A DNA stretch of 64,000 nt. Origin: Owenia fusiformis. Its lineage: Eukaryota > Annelida > Polychaeta > Sabellida > Oweniidae. Below are positions 34,426 through 45,551 of the stretch, piece by piece (position 1 is the stretch's first letter; each line of letters opens with the position of its first letter). The DNA lies in the NCBI GenBank assembly GCA_903813345.2, contig CAIIXF020000007.1:34690538-34754537 (forward strand), read 5' to 3'. The position numbers and the translations under genes are program-made. Below the pieces are notes generated by a model. It saw nothing but the letters and a program-made list of their open reading frames with translations, was not told the DNA's origin and searched no databases.

Positions 34426-35520
34426 ATTAAATCTAAATGTGTCAAGACGTAGTAGGCTATTGTGTATGATGAAGTCATTGACCTCTTTCAAATTCTAAGA
34501 TGAATTCTACCCATTCAAGCTTCATTCAACTAAATACATTTTTTCACACATTCAGATGTCGATAAAGAATGAACGGACTACTTTGACATGAAATGTTTAC
34601 GAAATTGAATAATGACGGTAAGGGTGTTTATGCCAACGCCTTTAAATAAATATTAGAAATCTTTCAAATAAAAATGAAACTGCCCTGGAAATCTGTTTTT
34701 GTTAGACATGTTTTGCAGAGTTACAGTATGTCCTATGTGATACCAGTTGTCATTGGCGACCCTACACCAAGTCTTGACCCTACACTAAACAAAATGCCTT
34801 CCAAGAGTAATGCCGTCTTCTATAATTCTCTTTCATGAATCTAGATAACAGAAGAAGTTACAGAGCCCGGGTTATAACTTCTTTGGTCCAAGGGTATTTC
34901 ACGTCGTTCCATAAATTGAGTAATAAATGAAGTTCTTGAAAGACGGATAGGGTTACAGAGTTACAACTCGTTCTTCTCATTTCGGGGAGACAACAACAGG
35001 GTTGATATGGTAACGGCAAACAACAATGGAGGAAGCAATACACAACAGACAAACATATAAACAAACAAACGAACGGAAAGAAAGAAGCCATTGAAAATGT
35101 CAACTTCCCATTGCGTTTAATAAAAATTCCAATAAAAAAGGTTTTTAACAATAACACTCTTTGATGGAACTTATTGATCCACCTACATGTAGTTTACCCA
35201 CCCACTTAATTATACCTTAAATGTACTCATGGAAGGAGTTCGACCCCAAGAAAATATTTCAAATTCTAGAGGATCACCATGACATGCTCATTGTAATAAA
35301 CATAAAATAAACATCAGTATTTGACGAATACGCCTAGCACGTACTTAAAGCAAAAGGTAAAATTTCCAGCGGGGATTTCCATGACGAATGAAATTTTACA
35401 CTAATTTACTTCAAGAAAATACAGGTTGAATTTAATAATAATAATTCCAATAATAATTATTAGTTTACGCAGAGAAATGTGACTGATCATGAGGCAAAAC
35501 ACTCAGGGGTGGGATCTAAA
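34426..35520. other. Intergenic, no supported feature
   Basis: I see neither gene nor repeat. A 99-codon minus-strand frame at 34858-35157 has a hydrophobic, Leu/Phe/Cys-rich composition. It lacks any splice or promoter context and I treat it as chance. Confidence 0.45.
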
Positions 35521-35538
35521 TGTTCAATAAATCTAGTT

Positions 35539-35558
35539 GGGGGGGGGGGGGGGGGGGG
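35539..35558 (+). repeat. G20 homopolymer tract
   Basis: Twenty consecutive G residues. It could form intermolecular or intramolecular G-quadruplex structure and is also a likely site of assembly or length error. Confidence 0.9.
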
Positions 35559-35734
35559 TCACAGCCATTTCAGTTTTCTACCTGACAAATATCAACATTT
35601 CATTTTTTTGCAATTTTGACTTTCTTCATCAAATTGCATGCGACATGGAATATTATGCCCCCGATTATGCCCAAAGTTGCAGTTGTTGTCACATGTTTTA
35701 AGAATTCTAAATAAGTTATGGTTATGCCCCCAGT

Positions 35735-36745
35735 ACTCATGAGCGCACTTTTGCCAGAGTGCTCATTTATTACTATTTGAGCGCTATTTTAGTACTCATT
35801 TTGTGAAAAATAAGGTGCAATATTAGTACTGTTTTAGTAACAATATTTTAAGCACTCATTTAGTACTACTTGAGTGCTATTTTAGTACTAAAAAATTGCT
35901 CATTTAGTACTAAAGAATTACTCATTTTCTCAAAAATAAGCACTAAATTATTAGTTATTATTCTAGCTTGAAATTATTTCATATGCTTTGTTCAATTTCT
36001 TAACCTTGACGTAAGGAACTCACTTACTTTTCTCTAATGACGTATTGATTACCCATTTCATGCTTACTAATCTTTATAATTTCTCAAATATATATCTTTG
36101 ACTTACTCTTAATTATTAAGAGCAGGGTTTATATATTTCCTTTTCTCAAGAATGGAGCGATATGGTGTCTGCAATTTTCTTTTCTAGCTTCATTCTGTTC
36201 CATGAAATAGCTACAGCAATTCGAATTTTTTGAAAAGTTTAAAGACGTGTTTATCCATGTTTTCATTTAATTGAAATGTAATTTATGACGTATTTTGTAT
36301 TTTATTTCATCGATTACAAAGATAAATTAAATTAACTTTGATTAGATTTTTCGATCCTTTTTATCACTCATGGCATGAGTACTCATTTAGGGCTGAAAAA
36401 TCAATTGTATGAATACTATTTTATCACTCATGATATGGGTACTCATTTAGCGCTGAAAATCAATTTTATGAGTACTATTTTATCACTCATGATATGAGTA
36501 CTCATTTAGTGATGAAAATCAATTTTATTAGTACTATTTTATCACTCATGATATGAGTACTAATTTAGCGCTAAAAATCAATGAAATTAGCGCTATTTTA
36601 TTACTCATCATATGAGTACTCATTTAGTACTAAAAGTGCAATAAATCAGTACTCATGTCATGAGTGCTCATTTAGTACTAATATTTACTGAAATGAGTAC
36701 TCAATTAGCACTAAAATGCCATGAGTACTATTTTAGTACTCAGCA
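35735..36745. repeat. Degenerate AGTACTCATTTAGTACTA repeat with a 59-bp array
   Basis: The first part (35735-35940) is a loose set of short palindromic words (tactcatttagtacta). From 36364 to about 36640 it is a regular array of 59-60-bp units (tcactcatgatatgagtact, catttagcgctgaaaatcaa, ttttatgagtactatttta). Each unit contains the palindrome ATCATGAT/ATGAGTACTCAT, so single strands would fold back. Confidence 0.85.
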
Positions 36746-36749
36746 TATC

Positions 36750-37579
36750 TCCCTGTGTATGTATCCAACAGACCGAATTAATAATATCTCAGACGAATAG
36801 GTCTAGTAATGCCCCCACGAAAGTCCAAAGTCCACAAAAGTCCGAGTCTACGAAAACACGTGAAAAGCCCGCGATCAACTTTCATGGTATTTAGTTTTGG
36901 TGGGAGAGGGTCAAACTCAAAACTATTTAGATTCCTATCAGACATTGAAATTTGTATGCCCCGCCTTTAAACAATAAACGAATGATAGATAGTTATACAA
37001 CGCAAAAATCACGGTGTAAACATGAATGCATCCCGGGTCAATATCGAAATTTGGGTTAACATGCAACATGTTGACACAGTTTGGTGAGTGCGTCAAAAGT
37101 TTTAATTCCATTCCTAAAATATTCTATAGGTTTCAAAATGTTCACATGGTGTTTACTTCCACATAAAAAGGTTCTTTTTATAAAGAATACAGCTCTACGT
37201 TTTTATAAAAAAATAACCTTTCGATCAAAAGTTTCTTTTGATCAATTACACGGTATACAATAGAATTTTGTGTTAAATAGGTAGACGCCTGCGTACCATT
37301 TCAAATGAAAAACAGATTTCAAGCGCATGCAATGAGTTTTTTCTTGATAATATCTATAAGCTTTGACACAAAATATTTATCCTTAAAGTATAAGAAATTC
37401 AAATTGGTTGAATATGAATCATACACCCAAAAGGAGTGGTAAATACTAAAAAAGACTTGACGTTATCATAATAAAAAATCGAACTGAATTAATTCATTGA
37501 GAAGCGGAAGTTTTTTTAAACTTGAATATAAGTTTAAACATTTCAATTTTAACTGGGCAGAGACTTATATGAACTCACC
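36750..37579. other. Upstream region of the membrane-protein gene
   Basis: No ORF or repeat of note. Within 100 bases of the start codon the sequence contains gaagcggaag, an ETS-like GGAA site, at about 37501. I see no clear TATA box. Confidence 0.35.
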
Positions 37580-40187
37580 ATGGAAGGACCAAGACTTTAT
37601 CTAGTTTTAAATTTGTTGTTCCTTTGCTGTTTATATAATCAAACAGAAGGTAAGTTTAATGATTACTAATTTAATTAAATATAATAGCTTGTTGATAATG
37701 AGCATTTTTTATTTTTCATATTATTTTTAATTTTTTTTAGATATACGGTCATCCAATGGTTTACTGTATTATATTATGGGCAAACAAAGGTCTAATGAAA
37801 ATTAATTGAATTACCCATTTAAACGGTTAAGGAGGCTACCCCCTAAGAATTTTTGACAGCTTTTATCGTAGTTTGTGTTTTGATCTAAAACTTTCTGGCT
37901 TTTCTAAAAATTGAATCAGGCATATTTTATTGAAAATTGACAGTAGATCTGACTTGAAACGATAAATCCCTATGTTCTTAGAAAATGAATTTCTTCATCA
38001 ATAATGATTTTTTCCGATTACCTTCACTCAACCGGTCAAATAAACAGTACAAATGAGAGAAATAATCCAAATGGGACCATAATTCTACACGTTCACGTAG
38101 TTTTTAGAATAGGGAGTTTAAGCTTGCATATAACACCAACCTTTACGTGTGACCAATTACCCATACGAATGCATCGCTTTAAAAATATTTTCCATTCACG
38201 TTTAGAATTGGAAGGAATCTATCAGTCGAATATTAAATTTTCATATTCCAAGATTCTGGCTAACCAAGCCATGTTATCAGAAAGTCATTATCAAGCAATG
38301 TTATCAGAAAACCATTATCAAGCAATGTTATCAGAAAGTCATGATCAAGCCATATTATCAGAAAGTCATTTATCATTTTACTGTTTGGCATTTTAATGTA
38401 GTAGCTTCGAAAGATTTCTAAAGAATTTCGAATTTACCTATTTCAATTAGTACTTCAGGAATATTATGCTCATGTCTCCTCTTATCATTTGGTTCATCCT
38501 AAGCTAAAATTGTATTCAGGCAATTGATCAAATACATCAGAGATCATAAAAGTAGGTCATGTGAGTACTTGAGAGTCTCTTTTATTTTTTTTCACAATGA
38601 CGACAGCATGAGGCGTCGTGATTAGAAGAATAGTAAACTGCAAGACCCGAGAGAGATATAATATTTATGTACGTGTCTACACATTTGACAATTGTAAAAA
38701 AGTTTGTGTTAGAAAATTAAAATCTCACTTTCTTAGAACATTGTTGATTTTGTTATCAAACTTTGTTATTCTATCAGATGTTTGTCGGATAAAATTACGT
38801 TGAATTTAAATATTTTGATTTTGAAAGCTTAGATATATTTTATAAGTAGAGATTTTGTAACGAATAGCTTTACACGCAGCACTTGTATTTGCATGACCAT
38901 TGATCTGTATATAAATGATCTGTATTTGGTTTCCAAATAGTGAAGTACCCCAAATAATAAATTATACAGGCCTACATTGACTTAGAAGAGAAAGTAAGTA
39001 GTGTTGGAGAATCTTCTCTGAAAGCATGCCTCACCCTTGAAATTTTCATTTCATTTTTTCTGAAAAAAAAGAATTGGGATATTTTATCAAATAGAACGAA
39101 GGAAATGTCGAAATTCATAAACAGATCGCGAACTATCAAATTAGAGATTATCATGAGATGAAGTCAAAACCTTTTTTTCAAACTCACTTAACTCGTCATA
39201 TTCCTCTATACTCTGTGATTTGCATTTGAGAAACAACATTACATTCTTGATGTTGTTGGCGCCTCATCCTTTGTGTAATAAATGCCTTTAAGTAATGTAG
39301 GTCACTCTATTGAATCAAGGTGAATACTAAAAAAAGTAAATATTATTTTTCTAATTTCAGGGCAGAATGCTACATCCGAAAACATCACTACAGTTACCAC
39401 AACAACATCTACCCAAATCCCCACAACCACATTTGTTGTGGCGCAGCGGAGCAATATGTTCGGGTTAAGTGACACGGAGTATTCTATTCTTATCATCGTT
39501 GTCTGTCTGGTCGTCTTCTTCTGCGTTGTCGTCTGCATTTGTTGGTGTATATGCTGGTGCTCCTGTTGTCGTAAATTACGACATAGACATGTCGATCATG
39601 TCTCAAATAGTGTTGAACATGAGTATTACAGACACAAACCCCCTCGAGAACCTTCAGAATATGGTTATAAGAGTAGTGAGGGAACTTATGACGACTTTCA
39701 CAGAAATGCTCAAGATAGTGATCGTGGAAGGCGATATCATAACCACGGGGCATTATACAGAAGTGACCGATATAGTGCTAGTAGGTACGGCAGCGAAACA
39801 AGTGGTAGATATGTCAAAAGCAATCGCAAAAGCGAAGACAGTTACACTGGACGATCACGCAGTTACGATGATAACCGGAGTCGAACAGACGACAGTCACT
39901 CAGAACGTACCTATCATACACGTGAACGTGGCGACCATCCCGATGCAGAACCAAGACACGTGGTTGAAACGCGCGAAGTTGAACAATACGTTGCCCCGTC
40001 TGAGTCTGAGTTCCCCCGATCTGAGGTAGCACTCCCTGTTGGTCAGGTTCTCTATGGTGACTCTCAAATGGTTTATCCCCAAGCTATAGCAACAACACAA
40101 ACTGTGTATCCTCAGTACGTCGGTGGGGTTGCCCCATACACTACAAGTAATTCTGGGTTCATGTCCGGTTATGTCTACACAAGCTAA
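37580..40187 (+). CDS. Single-pass type I membrane protein, two exons, 298 aa
   Basis: Exon 1 is 37580-37649 (context caccATGG) and its donor is AGAAG|GTAAGT. Exon 2 is 39361-40187, with acceptor ctaatttcag. Both are phase 1. Residues 1-22 are a signal peptide (hydrophobic LYLVLNLLFLCC core). Residues 24-60 are a short Thr/Ser-rich ectodomain with N-glycosylation sequons at N26 (NAT) and N31 (NIT), and are probably O-glycosylated. Residues about 64-85 are a membrane helix that runs into a Cys/Trp-rich juxtamembrane block (CICWCICWCSCCRK), a likely S-palmitoylation site. The cytoplasmic tail of about 200 residues is very rich in Arg, Ser, Tyr, Asp and His, and ends with Tyr-rich VYPQYVGGVAPY and YVYTS. 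The layout recalls Shisa-like adaptors, but the Cys-rich ectodomain of that family is missing, so I leave it unnamed. Confidence 0.85.
38004..38396 (+). other. 130-codon open frame with 27-bp repeats inside the intron of the membrane-protein gene
   Basis: ATG to stop is open for 130 codons. The last third is four tandem 27-bp repeats (about 38266-38375) encoding QAMLSESHY-type nonapeptides. No splice signals tie it to the flanking exons and no promoter is visible. The frame is kept because 27 is a multiple of three, so this may be a repeat-sustained chance ORF. Confidence 0.3.
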
Positions 40188-41150
40188 GATTGAAATGTAT
40201 TGATAGTACATTGCAAGAGTCGATAGTACATGCAAGAGTCGATAGCACATGCAGATCCGATAGCACATGCAAGAGTCGATAGCACATGCAGATCCGATAG
40301 CACATGCAAGAGTCGATAGCACATGCAGATCCGATAGCACATGTTAGAAATGATAGCGCATGCAAGTTCTGATTATCCAATAAAATGCAACATCCGATAA
40401 TCATGACTGAACTCATGAAAAGTACTTTTTGTGAATAACAAGAGGTGATTTTGTAACTATAGTTTCTTGCCAATTGTGATGAGAGATGATTTAAATTTTT
40501 CATGCATTATATAAGTCAACGTGAATGGTTATTTAAAACTAGAATGCGGTAAAAGCGAATGGGATTAAGGGGATGGAAAGTTCTCTCTGTACATTGTAAG
40601 TTAATGGAATGACATTTTTAGGCCTACATATTTGGATATCATGGTGGAAAAAACATGACTGGAATGCGGTTTTGTGTTACGTGAAAGGAAATGATAGCTT
40701 CTTTCATATGTATGTAACACTGAACAAATGATATTATTATGAGAATGGTGTGTACCATTTTAACGTTTTCAATACGTTGATTAAGAGAATATTTATGGAA
40801 CAAATGCAATAAAAAATAATTTTACAATTGTTGTGTAAAATTAGGGGACTACTAATATTTTCAATATAGACAACTGATACCATTCGCACAGGTGACTTAT
40901 AATTTTGAACTTGGATTCATTTTTGTTTGAATTTCCGATCATAACTGCTGAATGTTTATTTTTCAATTCATGAACGTGTATTCGAATTATTATTTGTATA
41001 TAACGTATTAAAACTGCAATTGTAAATAACATACAATAACAAACACATTAATATTGTATATATTGATTTAATGTTTCAAATGGTATGTTAGTGATTGTAC
41101 AATACTATTTGCCAATGTTCAAACAAATAAATGATTCAAAACCAATACAA
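40188..41150 (+). terminator. 3'UTR and poly(A) signals of the membrane-protein gene
   Basis: AATAAA lies at 40808-40813 and again at 41126-41131, each followed by T/GT-rich sequence. The first would give a 3'UTR of about 640 bases and the second about 960. Confidence 0.6.
40200..40370. repeat. 18-bp repeat in the 3'UTR of the membrane-protein gene
   Basis: Alternating units gagtcgatagcacatgca and gatccgatagcacatgca form a 36-bp dimer repeated about four times, beginning 13 bases after the stop codon. The minus-strand ORFs here (CMCYRICMCYR) are artefacts of the repeat. Confidence 0.9.
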
Positions 41151-41587
41151 GAGTTGTGCTTATATGTCAGGGTTTATATCCCCAAGATCAGTTTCATTTT
41201 GAATATCGTTTAGGTTGCCCCACGCTCTGAAACGTCTATTCCCTGTCTTAATCAGACCCTACAGGTTATTTACTGGGAGGGATTCAATATGGGTTTTACT
41301 CCGAGGGACAATGTGATATTTCCCGAATAGGGCTCGGACGGGAAATACCGATATTGTCCCTCGGACATGAGGATTAAATTACACTACGCCTAAAGGCTCA
41401 CAATCGTCATACGTTTCAAATTACGTTTCAAAATCACTCTTTTCAATTTTGTTTGGCAAAAATTCCCGGTAGATGAATACCATTTTCGTGAGCGGGATTG
41501 GGAGGTGAATATGATTTTCGTGAGCGGGATCGGGTGGGACTATACGATTTTTTTCAATGTCAAAAATATTCCCGAGTGTTATTCCGT

Positions 41588-41762
41588 ACCGGTGTAAAAG
41601 AAATGATGGTCCCCCAGGGATTATGGTCCCCTTTCTTAACGGCCCTTACTGGCCCTGATTGCGTATAAGATAATCAGGGAAAGAGTTGTATTGAGGTCAC
41701 CATATAAATCAATGGAGAGTGGGACCATAATTTGAGAGGACCTCCTACCCTTTTACACCGGG
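41588..41762. mobile_element. Small MITE with ACCGGTGTAAAAG ends
   Basis: The left end accggtgtaaaag is complementary to the right end cttttacaccggg, and the adjoining bases (atggtccc and gggaccat) also pair. A related left end occurs at about 42589. Confidence 0.65.
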
Positions 41763-41843
41763 AAGTAGTAGTATACTGGGATGAACATGTATAAAATTCT
41801 TTTGAACTTCGTTAACTTTATCCCAAGCGTACGTACAGTACTC

Positions 41844-41985
41844 ACACCGAATAGCCTGGCAATGGTAAAGTCAGATACCGTTGTCACAAATGGCGGACAT
41901 AACCGTCGCTTCAACTCTTTAATCACTTGGTCCTCATTTCATGGGATTTTATCGTCGCTAATTCTGTGCATGTATTGAGCTCTTG
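41844..41985. mobile_element. Partial MITE, GAATAGCCTGACA family
   Basis: It carries one arm (cgaatagcctggcaatggta) and the family interior (tttaatcacttggtcctcat, then atcgtcgctaattctgtgca). This is complementary to 13145-13240. The second arm is lost. Confidence 0.75.
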
Positions 41986-42584
41986 TCATGATCAAGGACG
42001 TCTATCTCAATAATTATATAGACGTCCTTGTCATGATGTATCATATGAAATCCCAATTTCGATTAAATTGGGTCAGTGAATCGCCACAATAGGACATAGC
42101 GTCTTCGATATCGTCAATGAAAACGGAATCTGAATTTGAAAAAATTTACAAAGACTTAACGGCATATGGTAATGTGACATAGTCCGTTGTCCGGTATCTC
42201 ACTTTTATTCTGCAATATCTAGTATAACCCCTTGTACAGGAGTAGCATGTGACATTTTTCCAACCATCCTAAAATATGGTTATGTCGTCATTGGTTGGCA
42301 TATCTGTGATTGGTTACACACCACCTTGGAAGAAGGTAAGCTTAATCCTGTAAACACAAAAAGAGATTTGGAAGATTTTCCGGTAAAATACATACGTAGA
42401 GGTTATTAGATGGGAGCAAGCCCATGATGGGAGGGATGAAAAATATAAACTAATTATTCCGAGGGAAAACATGATGTTTTCCAAGAACGTCTAGATAGAC
42501 GTCCTTGTGTTTTCCAAGCAACGAACAACCAAATCCACACAAAATTCAACAGCAGTATCGACATCTAACAAGTTGCTAGGCTTC

Positions 42585-42790
42585 CGGATCCGGTGTAAAA
42601 GTAATAGTAGTCCCAAGGAAGCACGGTCCTACGGACCGTGCTTCCTGGGTTTATACATCCTATGGATTGTCAATCCCAGTGTTTATGGTCTCAATAGGAC
42701 TGTCATTCCTACTGTTATATATTAATAAGACCATGGACTATAATCACCAATGGACTTCTGTTCCTTCCACACCAGTGAAAGAATAAAATG
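42585..42790. repeat. Foldback with a perfect GC-rich hairpin
   Basis: After ccggtgtaaaag the sequence contains ggaagcacggtcc followed within four bases by ggaccgtgcttcc. That is a near-perfect 13-bp hairpin of high GC in an AT-rich context. It ends near tccacaccagtgaaag, a decayed complement of the left end. Confidence 0.65.
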
Positions 42791-42942
42791 TCCCGGACAT
42801 TTAATCCCAATTTTATTGTCCCGGACTTTTATATCTAGGTCAAAGAGACCGTCATTTTACACATATTATGCATATAAGTTATGCATAAATATAAATAAAA
42901 GTTGAGTCTGTTCGTCTCACCTTTCTTGGCAAAATCAATAAC

Positions 42943-42985
42943 GACTTGGTCCAGTGGCCGAGAGAATAGTGGTTCGATCCCTATG
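42943..42985 (+). repeat. Possible tRNA-derived SINE remnant
   Basis: The sequence ccagtggccgagag (A-box-like) is followed after about 8 bases by ggttcgatccc, a full B box. The spacing is too short for a tRNA, so this is at best a deleted tRNA or SINE head. Confidence 0.35.
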
Positions 42986-43111
42986 TGAGTAAACTTTTTT
43001 TTAATCTCAATACAGTTAAACACTTTTTTTAAGTATCCCAACACCCCTTTTTTTAAAGAAAATGTCATATTTAAAAAACTCAGATGTTTAGTTAAGCGTG
43101 GCCAACCTGGG

Positions 43112-43129
43112 TATAAATTGTTGCACGTG
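43112..43129 (+). promoter_or_regulatory. TATA box and E-box upstream of the integrase-like gene
   Basis: TATAAAT lies at 43112-43118, 46 bases before the ATG at 43164, and is followed by CACGTG at 43124-43129. The spacing would put transcription start near 43143. Confidence 0.45.
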
Positions 43130-43381
43130 GTATATGTTATTCCTTTGAAAAGTGGATGCCAAGATGAAAACACAACTGGACATAAATGTTATTTATCAAT
43201 ATGTCAGGCAAAAATCGTATCCACCAGGTACAACAGTGAATGGAAAGAGGGCTATAAGAAGAGCTTCGACAACAAATTTCAAGGTAATGTTAATTTATTC
43301 ACATTATAAAGTCAATCGTACCCAGATAATAACGTCCGACGCCACAATGAGGACACTTCCTCCTGAAATATGTTCACAAAT

Positions 43382-43688
43382 CAAGGAGGATTGGCTCCCA
43401 GAGTGCACCACCGATATTCTGTCCCATATATGGGTATGTCGTAATACAAAATTCGAATTCAAACAGCCGCCATTTTGTTCACTTCAACATTTAAATCGTG
43501 AATTTTGGTCTTATTTCCAAACGAAAAATTCCAAAACTCACAAGAAATGATCGAGATATTGGTTCAAATCTTTTGAACTGTTTATTTTGAATTTATAGTC
43601 GGTTTTAATTTCAGAAAATAACGACATTTCGACGTTTTCATTGTTGAAAAATATCGAGTTTCGATCCTGGGAGCCAATCCTCCTTGTT
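43382..43688. mobile_element. MITE/foldback with CAAGGAGGATTGGCTCCCAG ends
   Basis: The left end (43382-43401) is complementary to ctgggagccaatcctccttg at 43667-43686. The outer bases match those of the 17088-17345 element. It lies in the first intron of the integrase-like gene. Confidence 0.8.
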
Positions 43689-43936
43689 CACAAATGTAGT
43701 CCTCGAGACTTTTCCCTCGGGTTACGACGTCCGAAAACATACACATGGACAATCTATCCTTGTTTATATCCATTTTAGTAGTCCTGGACTTTCCCCTCAG
43801 ATTACAACGTCCAAAAACAACCACGTGGACCTTGTCAATATCATTTTTTATGTCCTGGACTTTTTGCCCCAGTTTAAATCGTCCGAAATTACACATATAA
43901 CCAATTCATCATTGTAAATGTGGATACATTTTTATT

Positions 43937-44354
43937 AAGGTAACTCTGTATAATAGAAATTTTGATGCACTCCTCCATAGATCCACATGTTATTTTTCAA
44001 ATATCGATCACGCCTTCCCAACATTGTCCACATCTTTCAGTTTTGCACAGAGTGCACTAATGTACCTAGAAAAGACTGTCGAGAAGATTTTTTTGATAAA
44101 ATGTATAAAAACTAGAAAATTCAATGAGAACATTTTCTGAAAATTTTCTGAATTTTCTAACTGAATTTTCTCATTTTTTTATACATTTTATCAAAAAATC
44201 TTCTCTACAGTCTTTTCTAAATACATTAGTGCACTCTTTGTACAAAACTCAAAGATGTAGACAATGTTGGGAAGGCGTGGTCGATGTTTAAAAAAATAAC
44301 ATGTGACTCTATGGAGGTCTGCATAAAAATTTCTATCATACAGAACAACCTTAA
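43937..44354. repeat. Long inverted repeat, about 175-bp arms and a short loop
   Basis: From aaggtaactctgtataatag the left arm runs to about 44112 and pairs, with a few mismatches, with a right arm ending ctatcatacagaacaacctt. The arms include atcacgccttcccaacattg (left) and its complement (right), and gataaaatgtataaaaa near the loop. Transcribed, it would make a hairpin of about 175 bp. It sits in the same intron as the 43382 MITE. Confidence 0.85.
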
Positions 44355-44385
44355 ATCACATACTTTTCGTATTTTGTTCACGTAT

Positions 44386-44415
44386 GTTATGTTATGTTAT
44401 GTTATGTTATGTTGT
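44386..44415. repeat. (TTATG)n microsatellite
   Basis: About five and a half copies of a TTATG pentamer. Confidence 0.85.
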
Positions 44416-45316
44416 TCCTCCGTTTTATTGGAGAGAAAAGAATTATTACATCGTACTTTACATAACGTATATTAGAGATTGAAAAGTTATCAAAGGGTAA
44501 TTATAACTGCGATAGCACCATCCACATTATGGCACCATCCGCATTTCGGTTGTCTCAAACTCCAGGGCCATTCACATTATGGTAGTTTCAGATCAGACCC
44601 AAACACCGTTCAGATTCAGTAGCTAATATTTTTGTATTCCATTATGCTATTTTCAGATTGAAAGGGGAGTGCTCATGCACAAAGTTTGTACTAAATCTGA
44701 TGAGTTACATTGGACCAAAGTTCTTGAGAGTGAAGAACATAGAGAGGAAGCAATGGTTGAGTGCCATACTTCAAGCATAGGTTAGCAATAAATAATGCCA
44801 TAAACTAATATTGCAATTAACTAATAATGCAATATAAAAGGGGATATTTGAAATGTACATTGATTCGAAAACATTGTAATTAATGTATACACAAAAGGTA
44901 CTGAAAGCTATTTCACTTTTGTGCACATACAGGAGGTCCAAAACAATGTTTACATTTTATCGACTTCCACGATATGATTTGCAACTACTGATAACGGACA
45001 TAATTGAAAACCTCCTAATAAGTGCTTGAAATAATAATACATTAATTGATAAAATATGTAATGGTATGTAATGGTAATCGTGGAGAAGAAGTAAATAAAT
45101 GTAATAACTTTACAGGATTTGGCAGTAGGTTCATTAGTATTGATGCGCAACCTAAGAAGACAAGACAGAAAGGGGGGCAAGACGGAGGAGCCGTGGACTG
45201 GCCCCTTCGAAATTGCAGGGGTGGAGAGGGCAGGGATCTACAAGATTAAAAATAAAAAAGGACAAATTTTTAAAAAATCCGTAAATGGCTGTAACTTAAA
45301 ACAGTTTCACCAATAA

Positions 45317-45551
45317 CTCTCGAATAATGATGTAATAATTATTAGTATATAATTGTAACAGTGCATACTGTACGGTAAAAACTGTTCTGAAGATGATATT
45401 CTGAGATGATAATCAAGAAAAGACAGAAAGTATGGAAAGTTCCACAGGGAAGGTTCCAAAAAGGAGGCGAATAATAATTTCCCATAATTACCAAATAAAT
45501 AAACCAATAATGAACAAATTAAAGTTAATGTCATATTAAATCTACTGGACC
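45317..45551. other. Short spacer between the integrase relic and the LTR element
   Basis: AT-rich with no feature. It directly abuts the truncated outer end of the left LTR copy. Confidence 0.4.

Larger units (their letters stand above)
43164..45316 (+). pseudogene. Integrase-like gene relic (Ginger/Gypsy type), core domain absent
   Basis: Three coding blocks are visible. Block 1 is 43164-43283, with its ATG after a TATA box; it encodes INVIYQYVRQKSYPPG and then KRAIRRASTTNFK, ending at donor AAG|GTAATG in phase 0. Block 2 is 44657-44780, with acceptor ttttcag; it encodes GVLMHKV, HWTKVLESEEHREEAM and VECHTSS, like the H2C2 zinc-binding domain before a retroviral-type integrase core, and ends in phase 1. 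Block 3 is 45116-45316 (acceptor ttacag, phase 0); it encodes VGSLVLMRN, then DRKGGKTEEPWTGPFEI (the GPY/F domain) and NGCNLKQFHQ, ending in TAA. The DDE catalytic core expected between blocks 2 and 3 is missing in a 335-base gap, and blocks 2 and 3 do not join in phase. The gene is therefore internally deleted, or the core is lost from this copy. Confidence 0.7.

Noticed and set aside
39469-40029. Second plus-strand frame of 186 codons overlapping the membrane-protein exon
   Set aside because: It has no signal peptide or splice link; the 39361-40187 frame has both and spans the whole exon.
39900-40503. Minus-strand ORFs (CAIGSACAIDSCMCYR)
   Set aside because: They are generated by the 18-bp 3'UTR repeat.
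42835-43173. 112-codon minus-strand ORF
   Set aside because: It overlaps the promoter and first exon of the integrase-like gene on the opposite strand and has no coding character.
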